From assembly GCA_942159475.1 (NCBI GenBank), contig OW804094.1, positions 45,442,966-45,506,965 of the forward strand: a stretch of 64,000 nt of DNA, in the 5' to 3' direction. Below, one piece after another: positions 38,901-51,834 of this stretch. The position numbers and the translations under genes are program-made. This stretch comes from Sthenelais limicola. Taxonomy: Eukaryota > Annelida > Polychaeta > Phyllodocida > Sigalionidae. Under the pieces are notes generated by a model that saw nothing but the letters and a program-made list of their open reading frames with translations, made no database searches and was not told where the DNA came from. How positions within the stretch are numbered: position 1 is the stretch's first letter; the number at the start of each line of letters is the position of its first letter.

Positions 38901-39229
38901 TCGAACGCTATTTAAAATCAATATTTAGAATACAATACTGTAGTCTATTTCATCTAAATCCCAGCATCCCTCTCTTAATGTTACTTAATAATCTATTGAC
39001 AGAATATTTGGTCGTACGATGCTATGGATAATAATATGATGAATGAACGAATACACTGATTGGATTGATGGAAAAAAGCAGGCGCATGATAATGATTTAA
39101 AGAAATGTATAGAGCATCAAGTCACTTGTGTCAGACGATAATGTGTGGCCATTCGAAGACGGTATCTTACACTGTTTCAACAAAAGCAAGCTGTCTTTTA
39201 AGCATTTATTGTAAAGGGAGACACCACAG

Positions 39230-39480
39230 TTTTCATGCAACAGTCAAGGGCAAATGGCTCTGAACTGGGCCCCTGCGACTTACAGGATTCTTCACCAGTA
39301 GACAACTCCCACTCATCAGTGCCACTTGCCGGCAAGGGACGGCTCAGGTCAGAGCACACTTACTGTAGTGGGTGCTGATATGTTCTTATGACAAAGCGGA
39401 ATTTGCAGGCGGAAGTTGCGCCCTGGCAGCTGACAGGGCGGTAGACAAGATGGGGACAGTCAGCTGTTTTTCTCACTCAT
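39230..39480. promoter_or_regulatory. GC-rich island with CAGCTG boxes
   Basis: GCCCTG and CAGGGC (39420-39439) form an inverted pair around GCAGCTGA. A second CAGCTG lies about 30 bp later. CAGCTG is a class A bHLH-type E-box. No open frame is convincing. Confidence 0.25.
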
Positions 39481-39575
39481 GCTCTCAGGAGCAAATGACT
39501 CCTAGTTGAGTATTGAACGAGCGAGCGTGGCCTATTTCAGCAGCGCCTGTAAGAGTCAATGGTTTTTGGCAACAG

Positions 39576-39695
39576 GCTCTTCTCTCTCTCCTCTCTCTCT
39601 CTCCCTATCTCTCGCTCTCTCACTCTCCTTGCCTCAGGCTCCTTCCTTCCTTTCTCTGGTGTCGCTCTCTTCTCCTCTCCCGCCTTGGCCTTACT
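39576..39695 (+). repeat. Polypyrimidine (CT)-rich tract
   Basis: About 120 bp dominated by C and T with CTCTCT units. The Ser/Leu-rich frames here are repeat translations. Confidence 0.85.
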
Positions 39696-41924
39696 ATCTA
39701 TCTATCTTCCTGGCTGTCTTATTTAGGGGTTCTTCTCTGTAAATTCTCTGTAAATTCTCCTGTCTCCTATCTCTAACGTTTTGCACCTTTATACCTGCAT
39801 ACGTATGTACCTGGAAATACATAAATCGTACTTCTATTATGTTCCCTGATTCCAAGTCTTTTCTCCGTTGCTCAATTATTTGTCTTCGTATCTGACACAA
39901 ATCCTCCAATAAAACTGGCTTACCCTAAATCTACGCTGCTTAAACAAGGGAGCAATACTTTCCAACCTGTTGCATTAGTATATAATATTATGCCTATATG
40001 TGGGATATCATCCTTGGCTGACCCCATCAGCAGTACTACAACGGTCATTGATTATCCGATTTATCAATTATGAACCAGTGCCCTACATTCCTACGATACC
40101 TGTCCCCCCCTTTCTAATTGTCTGTCTTTCGCATCGCTATTTTCCCCTTCAATGTATGGCTCTTTCCTATTTCTAGTTTGTATGTGCACAAATATCCCAA
40201 TGTACAGACCCTTTATATTTCTGATTCACACATTGCAATCCCTTCCTCTCTCTCTCCTACCCTTTCGCGTTTCCTATAATGCTTAATCACTTAGTACCCC
40301 GCCATCAACCTTTCGTGCACTACTACCCATTACCCCCCAGAATAATTACCCCATAATTGCCCTATACACAGATAGCGGTCCACCCACTTTGCTGTATCTC
40401 CCTGAATCATATCAAATGCTACAACTTTGCGTGGGGTCGTTGATTATCCACAACTAAACATTAGAGACGAGATAATATACCTATTTCTTTCACGCCCTTA
40501 CCAGATCTAAAACTGTGTCAGTCTTCCATTATCTTACCTAGATGTTTCCTAATTTCTTGTAATGCCCACACATCACTGACGTGTTTTATATACCATACAG
40601 TTTACCAGACAGACAATTCCCTGAGTTATAATTGGCCTCATAAGTAGCTTGGGTTTTCCATAACCTGTTGCATCCCTTCCATAAATACACAGTTCGATAC
40701 TGGGAGGCTGGACGCTGGTCATTGATTATCCCCTACATATATACACACACACACGCGTTAATTATGAATGACCAGCACTCACGCCAGAATCCCCTTAACA
40801 GTAGCCAATCTAGCCCCTCCCCTGCAGTAGCAGCATGTACGTAGTGTATGGATCTGCCAGACATAAGAGCTGCTCCCTCCTCCCTCTCCCTCTCCTCTCT
40901 GCGAGCAGATACAACCTCTCACTGGCTTAAGTACTCTTGGACCTGTGCCAGCCGTTAAGTAAATTCGGCCAAAGGATTCACAGCAGTGCCACCATTCAGT
41001 TGGGCGCGAGACGGGTGCGATGACGACGGCGATGGTGGCAGATCCAGCTGTGTTCAATGTAAAAGGCCACAGTAGATTTCTATAGACAATAGGGGATTTA
41101 CATTAGCAGGAATTGATGCGGATTAGGCCTAGGATCTATGGCAGGAAATTATGGGATTTACGAATGCTACGTACCAGGGTCTGCTTGGGCACTGCATTGT
41201 ATGAATAAGATTCAATCAGGTTTTTCCATGGCTTGAGGAACTGGTGTCTAAATCTGGTTAAATTCTGGTGCCTAAATGTGGCGGGTTCATGTAAAAAGAT
41301 AGGTGATAAGTGAATGTAAGTGTTCATTAGGATTAGGGCTGACTGGCGTGGACATCACATTATAGGTTAATGGGGGTCTTTATTGGATAAAGGTTGAGGG
41401 AGAGTTGACCAGAAACCTTCATTGTTAAATTCTAATGGATAGCTGTAGTTACAAGATGGATAAAGCAGGCTCGTTAAAAGAACCTGAAGCCAATGTGATA
41501 AGGCCTAAGCCAGATTGTCTCTCTGCTAGAAACGTGCTTTCCGGAAGATGCATTCCACAAATTAACATTATATTTTAGTTGTTGAATATTTCCTTTACCA
41601 ATCGTCTATAGATGAATGTATACATACATTCCATTAATTGGTATTTTCTTTATTGTGATATGAAATAAAAAGGAGAGTACAATAATCATCATTCAGAATG
41701 GGTGCATCATAATAATGTGAAGACAGATGTCATCGTGTTTTCCACAGGAATGTACTTGTCTAAAAAGTGAAAAGTAATAGGGATCTGCACAACTCCCCTA
41801 TTACGCAAATCGCTTCGAATGTAAAAGGCCGCAGCAGCCATTACAATCCCATAGTTCCATTACATGTTATCAGCATCAACAGCAGAACGCAACTCCCCCC
41901 ACTTGCCTGCACCTGCACCCCCCT

Positions 41925-41935
41925 CCCCCCCCCCC
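41925..41935 (+). repeat. C11 homopolymer
   Basis: Eleven C within a C-rich stretch (41890-41940). Confidence 0.9.
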
Positions 41936-43671
41936 TTCCCACATTACCCTTTATGCATTTAGAGCGGTACCTGCCCGCCCACACTCTTTGATACCCCCAG
42001 TCGTCCCTAAAGTGGGCTAGATCATCCTAACCCTGGGTCGTGAAATATTGATTTTGTTTTTGTTGCCGGCCCACAAAGGGACGGTATGCGATAAGAAGGT
42101 GGTAGGGGAGATGAAGAAGGAGGTAGAGGAGGTGGAGAAGTAGGAGAGAGCACGATAAAAGCGAAATGGAAATGAAATGACAGGTGGCATATTAGTAGTG
42201 TATAATAGGGGAGTCGGACTTGCATCGAAATTATTCTTTGTGGTGACCTTAGTGTAGAATTCCTTCACCATTTATTTCGACTGACTATGTGATGTTGCCA
42301 TGCAGACCCTTTCATTCAACCTCTAGGGTTTGTCTTAATCATGCAGTGAGTTGGCTCTGTGCCCGTGTGCTTATCAAGAACTATTTATTTATAAGCGAAA
42401 TGCAAGGAAGACGACATGAATCTGCGATATGTAACCAAAGTGGAAACCGATGCACCTCGAGTTGCACTTTCAGAAATACCTACATTGAAGTGGTAAACCC
42501 ACGGACAAATTTAGCAACGAGACGACTTTCATTTTATCATATTTAGTTAAAGTGAAAACATATCCATTGGAGCGTAATATATAATGAAATCCTCATAACT
42601 TTGGCAGCGAAGAAGAACATGAGATCTATATAGATCACCCCACGTGTCTGTAGATATAATATAAGGCAACATCCAGTTAATTTTTTAAACGAACTATTCA
42701 CTGGAGATTCAAAATAAATATAAAAGATTAAAACAAAAGTATGAATGATGATGTTGTACTTGCAATTCTCATACCTGAGAAAAATACATCAAAGAGTGAC
42801 CATGCGTTAGAGAATTCACCAATTGCTCAGCAGATTTCTGGTAAATTTGAGCAAGAATAAATACGACAATTTAACCTTAGAATAATTCAACATTTCAGAT
42901 ATAATAATAGATGTTAGTGAAATGTGCAAGCACACACGGTTTATGCATGCACACACGCATATAAGCTGTGTACTCTGTAGTACAGCACAGAGGGGGTGAG
43001 GGGTCCCACCATTGTAGCACAGAGCCCAAATCTCTAAGCTTTTGCTATAGATCTACTCCATAAGAATGGCCTCAAAATCCTGCCATGCGACTAAGTAAAC
43101 GCTGCTTCTTCTTAATAAATGTCCAAGAAATATTTTTATGTACACGTTACATAACAAAGGGGAGAGGCTTCACTGGATAAACCCCGGGAGGTTTGATACC
43201 ATTGGAAGTGTTTGAATAGAATGGAATTTTCATCCAGAACCAATACCATGTTCAAAGTTCACTATATGAAGCACTGTGTTATAGTTGGTAGCCAAGGCCT
43301 AAGGATTGGTGGCAACAATGCATTATACATCGGATAGCCACCCCTAATTGATGGGCTCCCTCCTAGGCCAAGACAGCACCACTATCTCTGGGAATTCTAA
43401 TGATGGAATTATTTGTTTCCATGAATATGGATGTATGGACTTTGTGTTATCCTTTTTTAGGCCCTCCAGTAGGAGAATAGTTTACTGCTACTTATCCTGC
43501 GGTACACATTCGGCTCCTCATTTTCCTTATAGTTTAGACCTTTGGTGGCTTCACAGACTCCTCTTCCCTGAATAATAAGGGATTTGCATACACATACTAA
43601 GTATTTCCTTGCGTCATAACAGTCTATGCAATTCACCATATATGTACATGTTATATTATATATTATCTAAT

Positions 43672-43695
43672 ACGTATACATGTATACATGTGTAT
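43672..43695. repeat. GTATACATG palindromic cluster
   Basis: GTATACATGTATAC is a 14-bp palindrome followed by a further ACATGT. TACATGTA is a known Iroquois-class palindrome, but AT-rich palindromes are common here. Confidence 0.5.
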
Positions 43696-46559
43696 ATTCT
43701 ATATAATTTAAGCTTTTTGAAATATGCACCAGAATGTATCATTCACCTGTACGTTTACTGCAATAGTAATTCGAATTTTCGGGTAAGTATAAGGCCCATC
43801 TGCAAAGTGGAGTATATTATTAGGATGATAATTCAACGGATTTGAACAGTAAACCTATATTTCAGTCAAGCCATGCATCGGATTTCCATCTAATCGTTAG
43901 ATTGCTGCAGCATTTAGCTGAAAGGCAATTGGTGTCAATCAACGTCTTGTAAGACAAGAAGAAGGATACGTCTGCGCGAGTTCTTACCGACCAACTCTTC
44001 ATAAGGTTTGACGTCCTAAAACAATCACTCTTTGGAGTAGGGAATGTGTCAGACCCTCAAATTATTAACGGGAAAACACAGTGATTCATTGTAGTAAATT
44101 TTCTTCTCCAGTCGCAGAATGATATAATATGTCACAGATGATTTTCATGACAGGACGTTTTCCTTTCACACCCCACACACCTACAATAGTATTTCACCAA
44201 TCAGATAGGCGTCTATGCAATTACTCTATTACTGGTAGGACCATCAAGTATAGAAGGAGGAGTTATAGGAGGAGTAGATAGCTCATGCAACCATCTATTA
44301 TTCATTATGGCTCATATGATTCATCTGCGAAACATCTACATAATAATCCATCGCCTTACCACTCCAGCAATTCAATTCACTCTGTATAGATCTGTCAACC
44401 ATTATTCACTTGTTGGTTTGAAGGTATAGCAATAATAGGGGATTTGTCTTTCCTCTCAAAAAATCATTTGAGGAATAAGTTTTAAATAGTAGAGTCTAAC
44501 GTTGTGTGAATCAAGTGACATTTGCAGCTTCTAGATACAAAAATTGTAAACAATATCTTGGGCAAGAATAGAGGAAGTCCTGATCAAATCAAAACGCGAA
44601 GAATTAATATAACCAATCATGTTTTTATCAAATTAACTTTAAGCAATTGCTCAATACAAAATAGACATGGACTTCAATTAGCGCCCATAACATGACCCAC
44701 AGATCTGAAGAGTAGAGCACCAGCTTTCCAGACTTTTCACAAGCGCCCGCCTTGCTACCATCACGATGACGTAGCCTCTTCTGAACGAAAACGAGGACAC
44801 TAAGGTCACGTGGTATGATTGGCGTTCCATGATAGAGGGGCATTTGGGGGTGGGGGTGGATTCTCACACGGTAGTTGTTAGGCTTAATTTCATGAGACCT
44901 AGCATGCATGCCAAGCTCTCTCCCCACCTCATGCTCTCCTACCATTCTACTTCTACCACTGATTTCTGTCCCTTTCCGTTTCTGGCCACATGAGCCCAGC
45001 TCGTTTGGAGGAGTTCTTAGAGCCGGGGGATAGTTACACCCTAATACCTGATAATTCCAGAGCTTTCTTATCTTGCACGCAAACAACAGAAAACTTTCTC
45101 CACTGGGATTCCTACATTACTAGCAAATCTTCGTATTTTATAATAAAAGCATATATCGAGAAGTATATAAAATTCGGTGGAAAATATTTTGGACAGTATT
45201 GCTCTTGATTATGGGGTTGAGCCTCATTCGATTTTTTTCTGGAGAAGGTGCTTCTTAGCAGGAATCAAAGTGGACCTTATAGTGGCCGAGGAAAAACCCC
45301 ACAAATTTCGATTACAATTTTTGAGTACACAAACGAAGTCATTTGATAATAATTAGCACCTGTCTCAACCAGTGGCTGCTTATAATACTTGGCAAGGATT
45401 GCCCTTTGGCTTGGTGTTTGATGAATACTCCTGCATCGAACATGCAATGTATACATACGTTATGGGTAAACCTTAATAATTCCTTGAAAGAGAACATTCA
45501 AGAACCGTTGTTTGGGTGGTGCTTTGCCTTTCAAAGAACTCTAATTCTGTCTCTGGATTTTGGCCTCAGGACCCCCTTCGTACACCGGAGTTTTACCAGA
45601 CCTCCTCCAGAAGGGGTGTTCACTGAGACATTAGCCAGGCCGTCCATATGGTTAGGTTGACTGGACCATATGGTGCATGCCTAGATAAGACATGGCAGGT
45701 TAGTGGATAAATCTCTGTAACTAGTAACTAGAACTAGCACACAAGACGTACTCCTTTACTCCCATATTTACAGTGTGGCCTTTTTTATTTCAACACAATT
45801 TTGCTTCAATACTAAGGAATTCCAAGATTGTATTGCTCTGAAAATGAAGGCATTATGCCGCTGGTTAGGAGCAAAACGTAAGAATGAATCATATAGGAAG
45901 AGGTTCCAATTATTGTTATCATGTTGCGGCTGGCGTATATATACATCTTGAATTGCACAATATGAATTATACGGGGGATACCGTGAGGTTAGATCACAGT
46001 GTCCTTAGCTTACGTTTCTCTTGGCCAGGTTTAGGAACCAATGTCCAATGAATTACAGCTTACAGATCTCGCCTCTGTCTATATTTATAATTACACGAAC
46101 ATTAAGATGTATTAACTGATTTAATTTGATATTTTTCATGCCTGAAGATAAAAGAGACTATAATATAATTTTAGTAATAGCATACTTAGAGCTTAAGTGT
46201 TTGATATGTGTTTTCAATCTAAACTGAGAGATATTGATGAAATGATTTTCAGTATTCTGAATCAAATCACTAGTACAAGTGGCTACGTAAAGTCGAATAT
46301 AGAGAATACATTATATAATCATACCGATAATAATGCTTAAATAGCCCATATACAATATGACTTATCGTCAAATACTGTGTACGGATAGGTAAAATAAGCA
46401 TGCCTTCACCAACTTAGAGGCTCCAAATCATATCCACTGGATATTTGGTCTAATGCCAAGAAGTATTATTTATCATGTTATATACAGTGTGCAAATAGTT
46501 TTTTGTTGTCATGATCAGTAGAAAAGAACACGTTTGCTTGACAACACCGTATTTCTTAC

Positions 46560-46800
46560 ACGTCCCTAAGCGGCAATGTGCTTCAGGAGATCACGATCAT
46601 GGCTGGCGAGCAGGAACTCCTGCTCTCTTTGCCGTCAGCAAGGGTGGCCTTGGACGCCCGTACCTTCGCAATATGTTACTGCGTAGGTCGCGCTGGAATG
46701 GCCCTCTCGCCATAACAGTGGCTGCTTAAACCAGGTTCCATGGAAACCCAGAGTCAGAGAGCTGGGGAAATCAGCGACATTAATCAGGAGTAGAGCTGTT
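46560..46800. promoter_or_regulatory. GC-rich island with imperfect RFX X-box
   Basis: GGTTCCATGGAAACC (46734-46748) resembles the RFX X-box palindrome (GTTNCC-AT-GGNAAC), but the left half-site lacks one base. It lies at the downstream edge of a GC-rich block. The 72-codon frame through the block shows no known domain. Confidence 0.25.
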
Positions 46801-46839
46801 GTTCTCCTTAGTTTCCCGTTTAGTATAGAGCAAATATTG

Positions 46840-48890
46840 GCCTTGGCGACATCCCCATGCTCAGCACCTCAGCGTTCTTGAGGGAGATCTTTTCTGGTGC
46901 TTCTGCTGTTCCAGTTATTGCTCCTATGTCTCTTACTCTCTCTTCTGTGTCCTATGATAATTCTCTTTCTCTTTCCCCCTCTTATCTTGTTGTATGCTGG
47001 CATCTCATTCCGAATGCTTCTAACCTCAACACTTTAGCAGAATCACCTTCCTCCGCTATTTTCCTCCGCTTGCATTCTACATATATATAGCTAATTCATT
47101 ATATTCTCCTATTTTCCTTTTCCCGCTCTCCCTTACTGTGATTTTTGTTTATTAATCATCGTGACTTAATATGCATAACGTTTCTTTACGTCGTTTTCTT
47201 CATGTCCCATCACCGAGTTCCTCCTACTCCACTTACTTTCCGTCCATTCTCCCTGATTTCTGCACCTTTAAAACACTCAAGTTTTCCTCCCCTTTGCCTG
47301 CTATCCTCCTCCCCAAGCTCTCCCCCAGGAAGCCACAACTGCACCACCACCTACCTCCTTTTCCTCATACTGAAGTGTTAGCTGTCTAATTACAAGGATA
47401 AGCGTAGTAAACCGATGCCTGCTTCCCACCCGTCATCGCTCAGACGGGTCCACAGTTAATTAGTGAGAAAAGCTTTAAAATATTACAGCACATGCTGGCT
47501 TTATTGTATGTAGAGAGGAGAGCTATGGAGAGAGGGCAGGAGTCTAGCAAGTCTTAGATGAAGTATATAATTATATCTAAATGGGGGATTTTTCACAGCA
47601 GATGTCAGATTTGAAGAATTGTAGGAAAAAGCGATTGCAGTTTTCCCATATAATATACATCAGTAATAAACATGTATAATATATATACATGCATCATTGT
47701 GATTGTAATATTACTCGTGACTTCAAATGAAGATCATCACTAACGGAAAACAATGCACATTCCGCATAAATCTGATCAATTGACATCTATCAAATCTTTT
47801 TCATGATTTTAACAAATCAACTTAAGATATTTTATTGCACTCTGAATTTTTGCTGTCGTCTATGCAATTCCCCTATAAGAAAGAGCACATTCATTACTAC
47901 ATATAAGCCTTCAGAGTTCACCTGAGGTAGGATCACATTTAATTAAAATAATGGTTTCATGGGCTTAGGTTTATAATGGACGATGGCTGGCAAGGAGGAC
48001 ATTTCATGGAACGATGGGGATTGGGAGGGACGTTTTCAACTCAAGCCATATTGAAGTTAATTACATAAACCAAACCATGATCAATCTTTTCGATGTTATT
48101 TTTTCGGAATTCTTGTGTAGCTTGCTTGAACTCTTGAGTTTTAATAAGGGCAAATCATATCACATGATTGAAAATATATGTTTATCACATACGCATTGTA
48201 TATCTGAACTGTAATATATTAGCAAAAATATTTACATCCTAGTGTTATAGACATTAATGCACCCACCTCTTCACTGCAGCCAGATACATCTGCAATATGC
48301 TATGGCTGAAATAGGATCTAACCGAGTGGAGATGACTGTCAGATGACCTGTCACATTGGTGGAGATTATGGACCCTGGGAGGAGTTCTCTATGGACTACA
48401 ATGAATTTTGTGTCCCTACATACATACATACGTTCCGAGAACGACCAACTGTTAAACCGACATGGGATTGCCTTACGTCACTGCATATAATAGCTACAAT
48501 GAATTATGAAGTCCACTTCCTACTCATAAAATATTATAGCGATTTAAATGACAAAATATTATATCCATTTCTTTTGTGGTATTTTCGATTCAAACAGTAT
48601 AGGATATCCCAATGTATCATATGATTATTTCCGAACATCAAGAACGTATTAACAAATTGTCAAGCGTATATATATATATGCTGTTGCAGATAAAATCACA
48701 GGTATAATATTTTGTATCCGTTTCATAGGACATTTCCCGTTTTCCTCCAAATAATATCCACGAAATGTGCGAGGATGAATGACATTTATTCAATTTCATG
48801 TGGTCATGAACATTTTCACTGAGGCAAAAATGAACCCTTTTCAGCATCTTATCCCTTTACTTGAGGGATGAGCTCTTGCTGATGCAAATC
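46840..48890. other. Non-coding stretch, CT-rich then AT-rich
   Basis: 46880-47390 is pyrimidine-rich and yields Ser/Pro-rich frames without domains. An acceptor-like CCACCTCTTCACTGCAG ends at 48279 but has no good donor within 100 nt. Confidence 0.45.
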
Positions 48891-48900
48891 CCCCACTCAC

Positions 48901-48924
48901 CTGCCTCCTTCTCCTTCACTCGAG
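48901..48924 (-). other. Candidate 24-nt microexon on minus strand
   Basis: On the minus strand a CTGAC branch-like motif and the tract GTCCGTTCCTTTTTAG precede a 24-nt segment ending GGAGGCAG. That segment is followed directly by GTGAGTGGGGG, a consensus donor with an adjacent G-run. The segment is GA-rich, as in exonic enhancers. Two frames are open (reading about Arg-Val-Lys-Glu-Lys-Glu-Ala or Ser-Ser-Glu-Gly-Glu-Gly-Gly). It would belong to a gene antisense to the ratchet sites. No neighbouring minus-strand exon was recognised, so a random combination of good signals cannot be excluded. Confidence 0.3.
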
Positions 48925-49589
48925 CTAAAAAGGAACGGACACAGGGGGCAAATTTGTGCTTATTTTCGTCAGTGTCTCTTAGGATTTCTCAAACGCAGTG
49001 GTACACCTACTCATCCAAGCGGGTCAAAAAGAGAAGCCACCTCAGGGGAAGCCATGCAGGTGGATATCTGCTGCTGTTCTGTGCATGCCTTCATACACTG
49101 ACTTTCAGATATCTTTTTTTCTCACACGGAAAAATATGTTTGTCTTAGTCGATGGCCACGTGTAGGCGAACTGACAAATGCTTACGTATACGTTTACGCA
49201 GGTGCTGAGGTTGATAAGCAAACATGAAAAAGTTAATATCATCCGTGGGACGTGCAATTAATGCAGTATCCAAATACGAATCTGATCGTGTATATATCAC
49301 CGAACATATAATTGACAAAAGAAGGACATATGAAACCTAAGCCGAGAGATCGGTACGCCTTCACCTGGATGCGTATGATTCAATTACTTAAGCCTCTCCA
49401 TTACATCGAAAAATGCTCTTAGACTAAATACCCACGCTCGAGACATTGTGTAACTCGAACCCGACGTTTGAAACTATTAGTTACAATGGAGCGCTGGGTG
49501 CTTCTTTAAACCCTTCCACAAACATGGCTGAAACAATAGAAATGTCGCTTTCAGCAATGAAATGAACACTCCTGAATGGACATCCAATG

Positions 49590-49800
49590 GACGCACCATA
49601 TCGTTTTCCTTCGAAGCGTCATGAGGAGAGCGCTTGACATTTAAGCGTCTCTCGGATTAATCTAGTGGCCTTTGCAACAGCCAACTCAAACACAATCTCC
49701 CCTTTTATTTATGACCAAATGATCGTGCTTGCCTGTCTCCTCTCCTGGAAAGGCACCTTTCTTCCACCGCCATTGCAAAAATTCCCTTCGGAAGGACTAA
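49590..49800. promoter_or_regulatory. Candidate enhancer block with GGATTAATCT and hairpin
   Basis: GGATTAATCT (49654-49663) contains two overlapping inverted K50-homeodomain (Otx/Bicoid-like) sites. Immediately upstream, GAGAGCGCTT (49626-49635) pairs with AAGCGTCTCTC (49643-49653), with one bulged base and a 7-nt loop. The whole block is high-complexity and GC-richer than its flanks. Confidence 0.3.
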
Positions 49801-49924
49801 AAAATAAATCACATATTTTTTCCGGTCGTTAAAAGCTTTCCTTCATGTACATTACATCGCAGCATGTGAAATCAGCAAGTAAAGCTACTGCATACAGATT
49901 GTGTTGGCAGATTCTTGTAGTGTT

Positions 49925-49968
49925 TTTTATCTATTTTCTTGTCTTCTTGCATTACAGAGGTTAGTATT
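49925..49968 (+). other. Strong acceptor fused to GTTAGT; weak ratchet candidate
   Basis: A long pyrimidine tract (roughly 49922-49953) leads to ATTACAG ending at 49957, then AG, then GTTAGTATTT from 49960. With the second AG used as acceptor this is an AG/GT junction, but GTTAGT departs from the GTRAGT consensus at position +3. I see no convincing RS-exon donor close downstream. The acceptor itself is one of the strongest on the plus strand. It would subdivide the 33-kb interval between 24845 and 57692. Confidence 0.3.
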
Positions 49969-51013
49969 TCAAACGCGTCTTCTCATGCTTCAATTTGACT
50001 GGATTCTAGCTTAATAATTACATGGTATACTAATGAGCAATTGCCAAAACCTGTAAACACCTAAATCATGGACTTCATTCACTAAAGTAAATCATATTAC
50101 GATATTGGAACAAAGGCATGTTTGACAATGTATTATATTCACGTAGACTTTTAAGAAAAATTACTTGTCCCTGCTTTAACATATTACATGAAAGCAATGC
50201 AGAGAGGCGTATACGAACCAGTAAACTGCTTCCAGTGCCACTTAAGATTTGATTGTTTTTATCGGGCCTTTATGTGGATCTGAAGAAAGCGCGACCTTTC
50301 TTGCCAGTAATTCAAAAGCTTGGGAAAAATGTCATCGCTATTTCTGAGGTACTTTGAGGAAGATAGGTCACTTATTTCAGACTAGTACAAGTGGCACGAA
50401 ACCTTTAGCTCTAGTCCATAAAAATACCACCATTTTCAACTTCAATATGGTCGATGTTGAATATAATTCTCCCATAGAATTGCTTATTCTCAGATGACCC
50501 CTTCTTCAAAGACTGAGAGGAAATTGCGCTGGGATCGGAAAAAAAACACAAAAACGAAACATAACAACCTTTTTTTGCGTAGCCGACAAACTTGACTAAA
50601 ATGTCATAGTTATTTTATTTCCTCCATCAACACACCCAGCACTCCACCTCCATTTTCCCTATGTGTGTCATCGTACTGTTTGTTTGCCTAATTGTTTTAT
50701 TTTAAGACCCCGCCGAGCCAAATTACCAGAGGAAATTTAATCATTTACATTTCATAGTACATCGACTCCGCGGAGGAGTGGATCTTTTTGATGTTGGATT
50801 TAATTCACATAGTTCAATCAGTTCAAAGTCTCCCACATCAACTTACCCCTGAGCAACACCTAAGGTAATGGCATTAGTTTTTAGATCAGAATTGATGGAT
50901 TCCAAATTGCTTTAGGCGAGACTTACGGCAAGAAAATATCGCCTCTTCTCCAAAGGTAGGCTCATCTGGGCACCGTGTGGGTAAAATGTTTGGTACGAGC
51001 TCTGATTGGTATC

Positions 51014-51031
51014 TATAGGCCTAGGCCTATA
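51014..51031. repeat. 18-bp perfect palindrome
   Basis: TATAGGCCTAGGCCTATA reads the same on both strands. Shorter AGGCCT palindromes recur elsewhere in the window, for example near 20177. Confidence 0.85.
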
Positions 51032-51199
51032 TTCCCACCGCGGGCCTGGTTGCCCATGTTGACAGAAAGACAAAGGGACATCAGTTTGATCTCGTGCTTT
51101 GGAATTATATGAAGAAGATATCGGTGCGTGAATGTCTGCGTGCCGTTCTGCCTTAGAATAAAATGTAAAACGTGGTTTCTTTCTCATTAGTTCGATTTT

Positions 51200-51420
51200 C
51201 TACCCTTCCAATGAAGCCAGTGCCACGGTATTGGCACTGAACCCACATGGGGCCCCAGGCAACATTCCTGCCAGGGCATGCAAGGTGCCATTTCTACTGT
51301 CTAACACTGTGTATGGGCCCGTCACCAGCTCTTTGAATACACTTTAGCGCCCTAAATCCATGGCTACCAGCAATGTGATGTCTGCTTGTCAAACTGTTAC
51401 ACTGCACAAAAACAACCCCC
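51200..51420. promoter_or_regulatory. GC-rich block with 8-bp hairpin
   Basis: CAGTGCCA (51218-51225) and TGGCACTG (51232-51239) are perfect complements around a 6-nt loop. The next 180 bp are GC-rich and non-repetitive. No coding frame is recognised. Confidence 0.25.
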
Positions 51421-51763
51421 AAGCCGCTTTTGATATTGTTCCATTGCCGGCCATGTCTCATCAAAGACTATGTTAGTAGATCGAAGACAAACATTCTGGA
51501 GCAAGGTTTGACTTTGTGGTGCGAGCCAAAAACAATGTTCCGACATTCCCCCTTTTTTCTCTTCTCTTCCTTATTCTGTTTCCTGGCTCCTCTTCTCTCC
51601 GCTGCTCACACGAAATCTGTTCGAACTAAGGACCCGGATAGCGTCGAGTGAAGTAATGACGTCACCTTCGTGACATGTAAGCCGAGCTGAGAAAGCCAGC
51701 GTCCATTAGAGTGCTCGCGATTCGAACTATAGACCTAAATTTTAAAACATGACTGCAGAATGA

Positions 51764-51833
51764 AATGTTTAATGAAACCTGAAGTAGGAGTAACGAAGTC
51801 CGAAACGTTGGTCAATACATCTAAATAAAACAT
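51764..51833 (+). mobile_element. Degenerate second copy of the hammerhead-like end
   Basis: CTGAAGT (51779-51785), a helix GGAGT/AGTCC with one G-G mismatch (51787-51791 with 51797-51801) and GAAAC (from 51802) repeat the layout seen near 3856. Here base 9 of the core is T rather than A. ATGTTT at 51765-51770 can pair with AAACAT at 51828-51833, giving a similar enclosing stem. The downstream sequence is again A-rich (CTAAATAAAAC). It is probably an old fragment of a related element, with no coding remnant recognised. Confidence 0.4.
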
Positions 51834-51834
51834 C

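Larger units (their letters stand above)
39700..46500. other. Long featureless stretch
   Basis: AT-rich with CT-rich patches (40080-40330) and a C11 run. The longest frame here (44628-45086, minus strand, 152 codons) has no recognisable domain and is within what chance gives in 64 kb. AATGTAAAAGGCC recurs at about 41055 and 41818. Confidence 0.5.

Noticed and set aside
42765..42795. Minus-strand TATTTTTCTCAG/GTATGAG junction
   Set aside because: The pyrimidine tract is good, but GTATGA is outside the ratchet donor consensus and no RS-exon donor follows.
44628..45086. 152-codon minus-strand frame
   Set aside because: No domain, signal or splice context. A frame of this length is expected about once or more by chance in six frames of 64 kb.
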